From the NCBI GenBank assembly GCA_035697245.1, contig DASSDH010000043.1, positions 1 to 7,648 of the forward strand: 7,648 nucleotides of DNA, in the 5' to 3' direction. This document shows positions 1-6,257 of the stretch, piece after piece (positions within the stretch are counted from its first letter, which is position 1; each line of letters begins with the position of its first letter). Both the position numbers and the translations under genes were made by a program. This stretch comes from JACVRX01 sp035697245. Its GTDB lineage: Bacteria; Actinomycetota; Actinomycetes; Jiangellales; Jiangellaceae. The notes under the pieces were generated by a model. That model ran no database searches, was not told the DNA's origin, and saw nothing but the letters and a program-made list of their open reading frames with translations.

Positions 1-333
1 AGCCCCGCGCGGCCGACGCTGCAGAGGAGGCGGTCGGATACCAGCGCGCAGAGGTTGAGCGTGGCCGAGTCGTCCTGCGGCTGCGGCATGTCGGAGGTAT
101 CTCCCTACAGGCTCGTGAACGACGGCACAGACACGGCCTACGCGGTGCATGTTGATACCGGAGAGCTTGGTGTCGGCGAGCAGGATACCGACTACGACGA
201 GCTTCACTCCGGGCAAGCTGAGGGGTTCTTCCTGTCGCCGAACCTGGCAACCACATCTCGGCACGTGACTGTCACATGGCACGAGCGGCCCGACCGGTCC
301 GACGAGAGGCGCGCCGCCCGTCTAATCATCTGA
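1..333 (+). CDS. 3' end of an unrecognised protein, probably frameshifted
   Basis: The reading frame that ends at the TGA at 331-333 is open back to the first base, so the gene may begin outside the window. Its second half (from about position 97) reads like a real folded domain: SPYRLVNDGTDTAYAVHVDT, then GELG, and near the end VTVTWHERPDRSD. It looks like a beta-rich C-terminal module of uncharacterised actinobacterial proteins, but I cannot name the family. Within this frame a start is possible at TTG 55, GTG 61 (AGAGG at 50-54 is suitably spaced) or ATG 88. However, bases 3-98 read better in another frame, giving AADAAEEAVGYQRAEVERG and VVLRLRHVGG, a helical segment that would join naturally to SPYRLVNDG. 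I infer a one-base frameshift near 90-100, which would make this a pseudogene or a sequencing error. No function can be assigned. Confidence 0.5.
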   Translation, partial: SPARPTLQRRRSDTSAQRLSVAESSCGCGMSEVSPYRLVNDGTDTAYAVHVDTGELGVGEQDTDYDELHSGQAEGFFLSPNLATTSRHVTVTWHERPDRSDERRAARLII

Positions 334-674
334 GTTTGCTGTGTACGGGATCTGACCTCTACGAACATCTGTTCGACACTGGATGGGTGGAGTATGTCGA
401 GCCGATAACGCCGCGGGAGGCCGGACGCCAGGGCGTCGGCCGACCTCGAGTATTCGCCGCTCCGAGGTCCAAGCATTCGTCAAGACGCTCGACGACCTGC
501 GAGCTTCGTGGACGAGCACAGCGTCCAGCCGCGCGCGTCTCTGCGTGGTCGTTCCGTTGCTGCCTTCGCGGTTCAAACGTGGGGTTACTCACGTGCAGGA
601 GTCGGCTGCGCCCATGCGCGGGTGGGTATGAGACTCACGTTCGAGTCTACGCACCACATATTTGGAGGAACGGA
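334..674. other. gene-poor spacer upstream of the PRC-barrel gene
   Basis: No gene can be supported here. Frames on both strands are open in places but have Arg/Ser/Pro-rich translations typical of out-of-frame GC-rich DNA. One short stretch, SDLYEHLFDTGWVEYVEPI (from about position 351, + strand), looks protein-like and could be a remnant, but it runs into low-quality sequence. A GGGTAT hexamer at 624-629, about 46 bases before the PRC-barrel start, resembles the -10 element of actinobacterial stress sigma factors (SigB/SigF type). No matching GTTT -35 element sits at the right distance, so a promoter is only a guess. The PRC-barrel gene's Shine-Dalgarno sequence (GGAGGA, 664-669) closes the region. 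Confidence 0.5.
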
Positions 675-1043
675 ATGGCTTTTCAGCCCTGGGAGTACCG
701 GACCGAGACCGGGTTCACCGGTGAGGAGAACCTCGACCTGACCGGCTATTCGATTGCCGCGGTCGACGGCGACATCGGACACGTCGACCAGGCGACCTAT
801 GAGGTCGGGTCGTCGCATCTGGTGGTCGACACCGGGCCGTGGATCTTCGGCCGCAAGGTGTTGCTGCCGGCCGGGGTGGTCGAGCGGATCGACACCGTGG
901 AGCAGAAGATCTACGTCGACCGGACCAAGGACCAGATCAAGAACTCGCCGGAGTTCGACGAACTCGAAGACGACGCCATGTATCGGGACCGGCTCGGCGG
1001 TTACTACTCCGAGACGTACAACGGCCCGGACACCCGGCTGTGA
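675..1043 (+). CDS. PRC-barrel domain protein
   Basis: A 122-aa soluble protein with a PRC-barrel domain at about residues 18-85. The N-terminus MAFQPWEYRTETGF leads into the domain, which begins LDLTGYSIAAVDGDIGHVDQ; the core HLVVDTGPWIFGRKVLLPAG and VERIDTVEQKIYVDRTKDQI follow. PRC-barrels are small beta-barrels found in photosynthetic reaction-centre H subunits, RimM and many stand-alone stress or envelope-associated proteins. Free-standing actinobacterial members have no established reaction. The acidic and Tyr-rich tail (residues 91-122) is typical of this subgroup. The start is ATG 675 because GGAGGA lies at 664-669 with good spacing. The frame is open further upstream, but that translation is Arg-rich and not protein-like. 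It is a single-gene unit: a strong hairpin follows 51 bases after the stop, and no gene follows closely. Confidence in the domain is high and in the biological role low. Confidence 0.93.
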   Translation: MAFQPWEYRTETGFTGEENLDLTGYSIAAVDGDIGHVDQATYEVGSSHLVVDTGPWIFGRKVLLPAGVVERIDTVEQKIYVDRTKDQIKNSPEFDELEDDAMYRDRLGGYYSETYNGPDTRL

Positions 1044-1094
1044 CCTGAGCCGGTGCAGGCCTGTTGTGCCTGACCGGACAGCGTCCCTGTGACG

Positions 1095-1136
1095 AGCGGG
1101 ATCCCAGGCTCGGCCTAAGGCCCCTGGGGTCCCGCT
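1095..1136 (+). terminator. hairpin terminator of the PRC-barrel gene
   Basis: The left arm AGCGGGATCCCAGG (1095-1108) pairs with CCTGGGGTCCCGCT (1123-1136) over 14 positions with a single G-U wobble. The 14-base loop can itself fold through GGCC (1112-1115) and GGCC (1119-1122). A short T run (1136-1138) follows. It lies 51 bases after the PRC-barrel stop codon. The T-tract is weak, as is common for terminators in high-GC actinobacteria. Confidence 0.8.
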
Positions 1137-1334
1137 TTCAACCGTGTTTGACGTCACGACGCCCGGGTAGACCACGGTCGCGCCGTGAGGCGCAGCAGCA
1201 CGGGTGTCACGAGCGCTCTCCCCAAGTACCGCGCCACCCGTGCCGCCGGCGGAACCGCTGCCTTCGAATACGACGCCGGAGACGGCGATGGCGCCCCGGC
1301 CGCGGACGACCACAATGTCGGCTCAGTCGTGCGG
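1137..1334. other. unassigned sequence before the integrase remnant
   Basis: No gene is supported. Several frames on both strands are open, as expected in about 65-70% GC DNA, but none has a good Shine-Dalgarno and start pair or a recognisable motif. A minus-strand frame ending at 1154 has a hydrophobic, protein-like tail (VARYLGRALVTPVLLRLTAR), which might be a scrap of a membrane protein. I could not tie it to a start or a family. Confidence 0.4.
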
Positions 1335-1498
1335 GTCCACTCGCATGTGTGGCCAGACTCCGAGGACACGACCCAGGCGCTGTGGATGACATGCTCGGGC
1401 AGATTCTGGCGGACTTGTGCGGACTGCGAACGGCGCCTGATGGCGTTTCCGCAGATCAGCCCGCTGATGGTTGCTCGAGTGCGAATATGCCGACGTAA
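1335..1498 (+). pseudogene. C-terminal remnant of a tyrosine site-specific integrase (frameshifted)
   Basis: One frame (codons from 1338) reads HSHVWPDSEDTTQA. After the loss of one base near 1377-1380 the next frame continues AVDDMLGQILADLCGLRTA and ends at TAA 1496-1498. Joined, this gives the pattern (Y/x)-S-H-x-W-P-D-S-E-D-x-T-x-A-A-V-D. In many actinobacterial phage-type integrases that pattern follows the catalytic Tyr at the extreme C-terminus (typically DTYSHLWPDSEDRTRAAVD). The catalytic Tyr position is replaced here: VHSH where TYSH is expected. The catalytic Arg/His box that should lie upstream cannot be found. The sequence between 1140 and 1335 shows no recognisable integrase motif, so the rest is lost or scrambled. 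A non-functional leftover of an integrated element is the simplest reading. Confidence 0.7.
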
Positions 1499-1530
1499 AC
1501 TGCGTCATCAGCCATCCCGGGGAGTCAAGG

Positions 1531-3240
1531 ATGATCCTCGAACCACCTACGGCCCTGCCGTCCAGCCCGTTGTTGGACCAGGTCCGGGCGAATGTCATCG
1601 GTTCCGAACATGTGATCGACGGGCCGTTCGGCCCCCGCCGACTGGTCTATGCCGACTACACAGCTAGTGGACGCTCGTTGTCGTTCATCGAGGACTTCAT
1701 CCGCGAGCGGGTGCTGCCCGCGTATGCCAACACCCACACCGAGTCCAGTGGCACCGGCCTGCAGACCACCGTGCTGCGCGAGGACGCGCGTCGGATCGTT
1801 CGCGACACCGTGGGGGGCGACGACGACACGGTGGTGGTGTTCTGCGGCTCGGGCGCCACCTCGGCGATCGACAAGATGGTCGGCATTCTCGGCCTGCGCT
1901 CGGCCCCGCACGCCAGTGCGGGTTCGATACCTCCGGACCAGCGCCCGGTCGTGTTCATCGGACCCTACGAGCATCATTCCAACGAGCTGCCGTGGCGTGA
2001 GTCAATCGCCGACGTCGTGACCATTCCGGAGGACCGCGACGGGCACGTCGATCTCGGCACGCTGCAGACGGAGCTCGTGGGGCACGCTTACCGGCCCTTG
2101 CGGATCGGCGCGTTCTCAGCCGCCTCGAACGTCACGGGCATCCTCACCGACACCCGGACCATTGCGCGCGTTCTGCACGAGCACGGCGCACTGTCCTTCT
2201 GGGATTTCGCGGCCGCGGCGCCGTACATCGAGATCGACATGAACCCAGCCGACGACCCGTTCGGTTACCTCGACGCTGTCTTCCTCTCGCCCCACAAGTT
2301 CGTCGGCGGCCCTGGAACCCCGGGAGTGCTTGCCGCCCGACGAGAGCTCTTCGGAAACCCAGTGCCGGTCGTGGTCGGGGGCGGAACCGTCTCGTACGTC
2401 AACGAGATCGAGCACCGCTACCTCGCCGACCCCGCGCACCGCGAGGAGGGCGGCACACCCGCCATCGTCGAGTCGATCCGGGCCGGCCTGGTCCTTCAGC
2501 TCAAGCAAGCCGTCGGCGCCGACGTCATCCGGGCCCGCGAGACAGACTTCGTCCGCCGTGCCATCCAGTCGTGGGCGGCCCACCCGCACATCCAGATCCT
2601 GGGCAATCTCGGCGCCGACCGGCTCGCCATCGTCTCCTTCGAAGTCCGCCGGCCCGGTGGTCGCCGGCTGCACCACAACTTCGTCGTCGCCGTGCTCAAC
2701 GACCTGTTCGGCATCCAGGCGCGCGGAGGCTGCTCGTGCGCCGGGCCGTACGGACACCGGCTGCTCGACATCGACCTCGACACCTCGCATGAGTTCGAAC
2801 GGGAGATACTGCACGGCTGCGAGGGCATCAAGCCGGGTTGGACCCGGGTGAACTTCAACTACTTCATTGGTGAGGACACGTTCCGCTACGTCGTCGAGGC
2901 AGTTCACCTGATCGCCAGTTACGGGTATCGGCTTCTTCCCGAGTACTCGTTCGACCCGCTGACGGGGCTGTGGCGCCATCGGGAGTTCCCACCGGCCCCC
3001 GCCGTTCGGCTCGCCGACATCGGCTACGGCGACAACGGTGAGATGTCGTATCCCTCTCCCGACGTGACCGTTCCACCGGCGTCACTGCAGGACTGCCTCG
3101 ACGAGGCGCTGAAGTTGCTCGAGGCGCTTCCCGAACCGGATTCCGACGTGGCTGACGTCTCGGTGCGGGTTTCCACCGACTTCGAGCGGCTGCGTTGGTT
3201 CGAACTCCCCGCGGTGTGCCTTTCGTCCACCTCGGAATGA
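1531..3240 (+). CDS. class-V aminotransferase / cysteine-desulfurase-like PLP enzyme
   Basis: A 569-aa PLP-dependent fold-type I enzyme of aminotransferase class V, the SufS/CsdA superfamily. The start is ATG 1531, preceded by GGGGAG at 1519-1524. Visible landmarks, by comparison with SufS: a phosphate-binding loop CGSGATSAID; YEHHSNELPW with PLP-stacking H148; N200 in SNVTG; the PLP-ring Asp D225 in FWDFAAAAPY; the Schiff-base lysine K256 in LSPHKFVGGPG; RGGCSCAGPYGH (398-409), whose C403 aligns with the persulfide-forming Cys; and R439 in GWTRVNFNYF at the substrate-carboxylate Arg position. SufS enzymes are about 400 residues long. This one carries roughly 110-130 extra residues after the small domain, ending in an acidic tail, and belongs to a larger actinobacterial subgroup of unknown substrate. 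No sufB/C/D/U or NifU-like partner lies nearby, so a role in Fe-S assembly is not supported. It is a single-gene unit facing a convergent operon. Confidence 0.9.
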   Translation: MILEPPTALPSSPLLDQVRANVIGSEHVIDGPFGPRRLVYADYTASGRSLSFIEDFIRERVLPAYANTHTESSGTGLQTTVLREDARRIVRDTVGGDDDTVVVFCGSGATSAIDKMVGILGLRSAPHASAGSIPPDQRPVVFIGPYEHHSNELPWRESIADVVTIPEDRDGHVDLGTLQTELVGHAYRPLRIGAFSAASNVTGILTDTRTIARVLHEHGALSFWDFAAAAPYIEIDMNPADDPFGYLDAVFLSPHKFVGGPGTPGVLAARRELFGNPVPVVVGGGTVSYVNEIEHRYLADPAHREEGGTPAIVESIRAGLVLQLKQAVGADVIRARETDFVRRAIQSWAAHPHIQILGNLGADRLAIVSFEVRRPGGRRLHHNFVVAVLNDLFGIQARGGCSCAGPYGHRLLDIDLDTSHEFEREILHGCEGIKPGWTRVNFNYFIGEDTFRYVVEAVHLIASYGYRLLPEYSFDPLTGLWRHREFPPAPAVRLADIGYGDNGEMSYPSPDVTVPPASLQDCLDEALKLLEALPEPDSDVADVSVRVSTDFERLRWFELPAVCLSSTSE

Positions 3241-3323
3241 CCACGTTCACCAGGCGTACCTATACATCACCAGGCTTGCAGGCCTGGTGATGTACGGGCA
3301 GGGGTGGTGAACGTGGTCATTCC
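3234..3323. terminator. 90-nt palindrome, probable bidirectional terminator
   Basis: The outer arm GGAATGACCACGTTCACCA (3234-3252) is exactly complementary to 3305-3323 (19 of 19). The inner arm TACATCACCAGGC (3263-3275) is exactly complementary to 3282-3294 (13 of 13). They are separated by a symmetric 10/10 internal segment (3253-3262 and 3295-3304) in which about half the positions can still pair, with a 6-base loop TTGCAG. It lies between two convergent genes and its left arm includes the TGA of the PLP-enzyme gene. Termination from both directions is the likely role. There is no T-tract on either side, so it would be of the T-less type described in mycobacteria, or an attenuating or mRNA-stabilising stem. 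TCACCAGGC also occurs twice as a direct repeat inside the left half. Confidence 0.75.
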
Positions 3324-3343
3324 CACCGAGTAGGCACCGCTAC

Positions 3344-5458
3344 CTAGCTGCGTAGTTGAAGAGACGGCTCGGTGATGTCGTCGATGTCGACATCCGGTCG
3401 CCGGGCGAGCGCGCTCGGCCACCACATCCGGCCACCGACGTCGAGGTTGAGGGCGGTCACCAGCACCGACCGCACCACCAGCGTGTCCAGCAGGACGCCG
3501 AAAGCAACGGCGAAGCCGATCTGGGCGAACGCGACCACTGGCAGCGTGGCCAGAACGGCAAACGTTCCCGCCAGCACCAGACCAGCCGACGTGATAACCC
3601 CTCCGGTGGCGGCGAGACCGATGAGTGCTCCGCGCCGAGTGCCGTACTGCCGCGCTTCCTCGTGTACGCGGGTCATCAGGAAAATGTTGTAGTCGATCCC
3701 AAGCGCGACCAAGAAGACGAACACGAACAACGGGAATGCGGTGTCGGCTCCGGCGAAGCCGAAGACGTGCTCGAAGACGAGGGCGCTGACACCCAGGGAC
3801 GCGGCGAACGACAAAACCACCGTGGCGATCAAGATAAGCGGCGCTACCAGCGCCCGCAACAACAGGGCGAGGATGACGAACACGGCCACGAGTACCAGCG
3901 GCATGATGACCCAGCTGTCGCGCTCCGCTGCCCGCTGGGCATCGAGGTTGACCGCCGTGTTACCACCGACGAGAGCATCGGCGTCCGGAACCGCGTGGAC
4001 GCTCTCCCGGGCCTGATCGACGGTCTCCTGAGCCGCCGTGCTGTCGGGCGCGGCTTCGAGGGTCCCCTCGACGAACGCGTAATCGCCCACGACGACGGGC
4101 TCGCCCACCTCGGCGATTCCGTCGGTGCCGGCAAGTGCCTCGGCCACGGGCTCAGCCGCTGCCGCGTCGGAGACGACCACAACGGGAGTCCCCGTTCCGG
4201 CGGGGAAGTGCCGGGCCAACGCCTCCTCGCCGGCGATGGACGCCGGCTTGTCCACGAACGAGTCGCGGTTTGCCAGCACCCCGGTGTCCAGGCTGACCAG
4301 GCCGAGCGCCACGGCGCCGAGCGCAAGTGACGTCCCGATCCAGACCGCGCGCGGCCGGCGAGCGATGCGCTGTCCAATCCGTGCCCAGAAGCCTGTTTCG
4401 GTTGGCTCGGCCGAGCCGTAGCGCGGCTTGACGGGCCAGAAGACCCAGCGCCCGACGAGGACGAGCAGCGCTGGCAGAAGTGTCAACATGACCAGCACGC
4501 CCGCGACGACGCCGATGGCGAGTACCGGGCCCATTCCTCGAGTCGAGTTCATCTGCGCCGCCAGGAGGCAGAGCATGCCCACGGCGACGGTGGCTGCGCT
4601 GGCAATGATCGCGGGGCTGGCCCGGCGCAGACCAAAGGCCATCGCCTCGTGCCGGTCCTCGTGCCGGCGCAGCTCCTCCCGATAGCGGGCCACGATGAGC
4701 AGCGCATAGTCCGTGCTGGCACCGAACACGAGCACCAGCAGGATGCCCGCGGTCTGCGCGTTGACGGTGACGCCTGCGTACTCGGCCAGCAAGTACACGA
4801 CGGCCTGGGCGATGGTAAGCGCCACGAACGCGGAGATCACCGGGAACAGCCACATCACCGGGCTGCGATAGGACAGCAGCAGGATCACGATGACCACGGC
4901 CATCGCCGAATAGAGCAAGGTGGTGTCAATTCCGTCGAATGCCTCGGCGAAGTCCGACGCGACACCAGCCGGTCCGGTGACGTACGCCGACAGCCCGTCG
5001 GGGGTATCGCCGATGATCTCGGTCATCTCATCGACGACCTCGCCGATCTCGAACCAGCCGCCCTCACCGGGATCGATCTCGGCGATGATCTGCAGCGCCT
5101 CTCCGTCCGCTGACGGAATTGGCCCGACGACCTCGTCGGGAACACTGTTGAGCGCGCCGATCTCCGCCGCGTGAGCTGCCGCCACGGCGGTGTCGTCCGC
5201 GGTGATGCCGCCCGGCCGCTCGTAGACGACGATCGCCGGCAGCCGGTCGCCAGTGGCGAACGCCTCCTGCTGGAGCTCGACGACTCTGGTCGACTCCGCA
5301 TCACCGGGCAGCCACGACGCCGCGTCGTTGTCCTGAGCACCCATCAGCTTCGCCGACAACGGATACGCCAGCGCCATGACGGCGATCCAGAACCCGACGA
5401 CGAACCACTTCGCACGCCGGCCGCAGACCGCCGCTGCCAGCCTGGCCATCACATCCAT
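3344..5458 (-). CDS. MMPL/RND-family membrane transporter
   Basis: A 704-aa inner-membrane transporter of the MMPL (RND superfamily) type, driven by proton-motive force and used for export of lipids or hydrophobic compounds. It has the usual duplicated layout. TM1 is at about 18-36, followed by an extracytoplasmic domain (about 40-180) and TM2-6 (about 181-338) with the motif FGASTDYALLIVARYREE (D250/Y251). TM7 is at about 371-389, followed by a second extracytoplasmic domain (about 390-515) and TM8-12 (about 517-671) with LGIDYNIFLMTRVHEEARQ (D589/Y590). The two Asp-Tyr pairs are the family's proton-relay residues and both are present. The length matches the shorter ActII-3/YdfJ-like members rather than the roughly 950-aa mycobacterial MmpLs. 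Start ATG 5458 has GAGGTGA five bases upstream; an upstream TTG/GTG extension lacks such a site. It is the last gene of the minus-strand operon. The substrate is unknown. Confidence 0.95.
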   Translation of the reverse strand: MDVMARLAAAVCGRRAKWFVVGFWIAVMALAYPLSAKLMGAQDNDAASWLPGDAESTRVVELQQEAFATGDRLPAIVVYERPGGITADDTAVAAAHAAEIGALNSVPDEVVGPIPSADGEALQIIAEIDPGEGGWFEIGEVVDEMTEIIGDTPDGLSAYVTGPAGVASDFAEAFDGIDTTLLYSAMAVVIVILLLSYRSPVMWLFPVISAFVALTIAQAVVYLLAEYAGVTVNAQTAGILLVLVFGASTDYALLIVARYREELRRHEDRHEAMAFGLRRASPAIIASAATVAVGMLCLLAAQMNSTRGMGPVLAIGVVAGVLVMLTLLPALLVLVGRWVFWPVKPRYGSAEPTETGFWARIGQRIARRPRAVWIGTSLALGAVALGLVSLDTGVLANRDSFVDKPASIAGEEALARHFPAGTGTPVVVVSDAAAAEPVAEALAGTDGIAEVGEPVVVGDYAFVEGTLEAAPDSTAAQETVDQARESVHAVPDADALVGGNTAVNLDAQRAAERDSWVIMPLVLVAVFVILALLLRALVAPLILIATVVLSFAASLGVSALVFEHVFGFAGADTAFPLFVFVFLVALGIDYNIFLMTRVHEEARQYGTRRGALIGLAATGGVITSAGLVLAGTFAVLATLPVVAFAQIGFAVAFGVLLDTLVVRSVLVTALNLDVGGRMWWPSALARRPDVDIDDITEPSLQLRS

Positions 5459-5463
5459 GTCGT

Positions 5464-5470
5464 TCACCTC
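5464..5470 (-). promoter_or_regulatory. ribosome-binding site of the MMPL gene
   Basis: GAGGTGA on the minus strand, five bases before ATG 5458. It fixes the MMPL start and overlaps the last codon and the TGA of the small upstream ORF, so ribosomes finishing that ORF would stop on this site. This supports translational coupling. Confidence 0.7.
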
Positions 5471-5595
5471 AGCCGACGCACACACTCGACGTCTTCGAGC
5501 ATGCCAGGTGCCTCCGCGATGGGGATGACGTACTCGTCAGGCCCAGGGGTAGTGCGGTAGTGCAATGCGTCACATCGACATGGTCGGCCGGTCAC
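5464..5595 (-). CDS. 43-aa small ORF between the DinB-like gene and the MMPL gene
   Basis: It starts with a GTG (5595-5593) that overlaps the TGA of the upstream gene as GTGA and ends with a TGA six bases before the MMPL ATG, so it fills the gap exactly. The product begins MTGRPCRCDALHYRTT, continues PGPDEYVIPIAEAPG and ends MLEDVECVRRLR. The composition is protein-like and acidic/hydrophobic in the second half, and third positions there are G/C-rich as in the neighbours. The first ten codons are less typical. It has C6, C8 and C38 but no membrane segment or signal peptide. There is no separate Shine-Dalgarno sequence, so translation would rely on coupling. A shorter version from TTG 5565 (33 aa) is possible. 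I do not recognise a family. It could instead be the tail of an older, larger gene. Its precise placement argues for a genuine small operon member. Confidence 0.5.
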   Translation of the reverse strand: MTGRPCRCDALHYRTTPGPDEYVIPIAEAPGMLEDVECVRRLR

Positions 5596-6155
5596 GCGGC
5601 CCGGCCGAACATGGCCAGCAGGCGGGTCTGGGCATCGGCCTCGGCAGGGATGGAGGGCCGCTCGGCGATCGCACCGGACGCGCGATACGAGTCCTCCTGG
5701 ATGACGAACTCGTCGACGGAGAAATCGACCAGCTCGGGGTCGAGCTGGGTGTCAGCGCCGATCGCGGTGGCCAGGTCCCACGCATGCACGACGTGGTCGA
5801 AGATCAACTGGGTGAGGTAGAAACTCGCGGGGAAGTCGCCGAAGGAGAGGTGAACGGTCGACTCGACGGAGGGCAGCCCACCGACGGCTCGGACAGCTTC
5901 GTCATGTGCCGTTCGCCATGCCGCCTTGGGATCGTCGCCGAGTTGATCGCCGTCGAACCGGTCGCCGATCTCCTCGATCGTTGCTCCACGCAACAGCGGC
6001 GGAACCCACAGGTCCTCGACGGTGACATGGTTGACCAAGGTGCGGACGTTCCATTCTGTGCATGGAGTGTCCAGCGCCCACTGATCAGCGCCGACCTCGG
6101 CGACCCTGCGGTCGAACTCCCGACACGATCGTCCGAACAGCGCCACGACATCCAC
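5592..6155 (-). CDS. DinB-fold / maleylpyruvate-isomerase-like metal-binding protein (TIGR03086-type)
   Basis: A 187-aa cytoplasmic protein of the actinobacterial group that combines the mycothiol-dependent maleylpyruvate isomerase N-terminal domain with the DinB four-helix fold. Key residues fit a His-rich divalent-metal site: DTPCTEWNVRTLVNHV (about 29-44, with W35 and H43) and FDHVVHAWDLATAIGAD (H121, H124, then W126-D127). Relatives use mycothiol as cofactor or act as thiol transferases; the substrate here is unknown. Start GTG 6155 is chosen because GGAGGAGGG lies just upstream. A TTG at 6182 would add nine residues that overlap that ribosome-binding site. It is the first gene of an operon with the 43-aa ORF (4-base overlap) and the MMPL transporter. 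A gap of about 100 bases separates it from the STAS gene upstream, so a promoter may lie there. Confidence 0.88.
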   Translation of the reverse strand: MDVVALFGRSCREFDRRVAEVGADQWALDTPCTEWNVRTLVNHVTVEDLWVPPLLRGATIEEIGDRFDGDQLGDDPKAAWRTAHDEAVRAVGGLPSVESTVHLSFGDFPASFYLTQLIFDHVVHAWDLATAIGADTQLDPELVDFSVDEFVIQEDSYRASGAIAERPSIPAEADAQTRLLAMFGRAA

Positions 6156-6158
6156 GTG

Positions 6159-6167
6159 CCCTCCTCC
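6159..6167 (-). promoter_or_regulatory. ribosome-binding site deciding the GTG start at 6155
   Basis: GGAGGAGGG on the minus strand is an unusually strong Shine-Dalgarno sequence; its GGAGG core ends seven bases before GTG 6155. It favours this start over the TTG at 6182. Confidence 0.75.
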
Positions 6168-6257
6168 ACTCCCGCGGCCCAAAACCGTTGGCTCGCATCG
6201 TAAAGGGGGGCCACCAAACCCATCGGGTGCGGAACGAGGATCAGATGATGATTCGGT

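Noticed and set aside
276..674. In-frame 5' extension of the PRC-barrel gene (133 extra codons)
   Set aside because: The translation is Arg/Ser/Cys-rich and unlike a domain, it overlaps the first gene, and a strong GGAGGA site fits ATG 675.
585..1313. Minus-strand open frame of 242 codons opposite the PRC-barrel gene
   Set aside because: It runs through the PRC-barrel gene and its terminator hairpin, has no good start signal and no recognisable domain. Its Val/Gly/Arg richness is that of an antisense shadow.
1137..1530. tRNA gene or att repeat expected beside an integrase
   Set aside because: No cloverleaf-like arrangement, no T-loop GGTTCRA-type motif in the right context, and no direct repeat were found here.
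2116..2979. Minus-strand 287-codon open frame inside the PLP-enzyme gene
   Set aside because: It is a shadow of a gene with full catalytic motifs and has no supported start or domain.
3356..4330. Long plus-strand open frame (324 codons) inside the MMPL gene
   Set aside because: It is antisense to a clear MMPL transporter with full family motifs. Its translation is Arg/Asp/Gly/Gln-rich and motif-free, as expected for a shadow frame in GC-rich DNA.
5565..6203. Plus-strand 212-codon open frame opposite the DinB-like gene
   Set aside because: The minus strand carries the conserved His/Trp metal-site motifs with a strong ribosome-binding site; the plus frame shows none.
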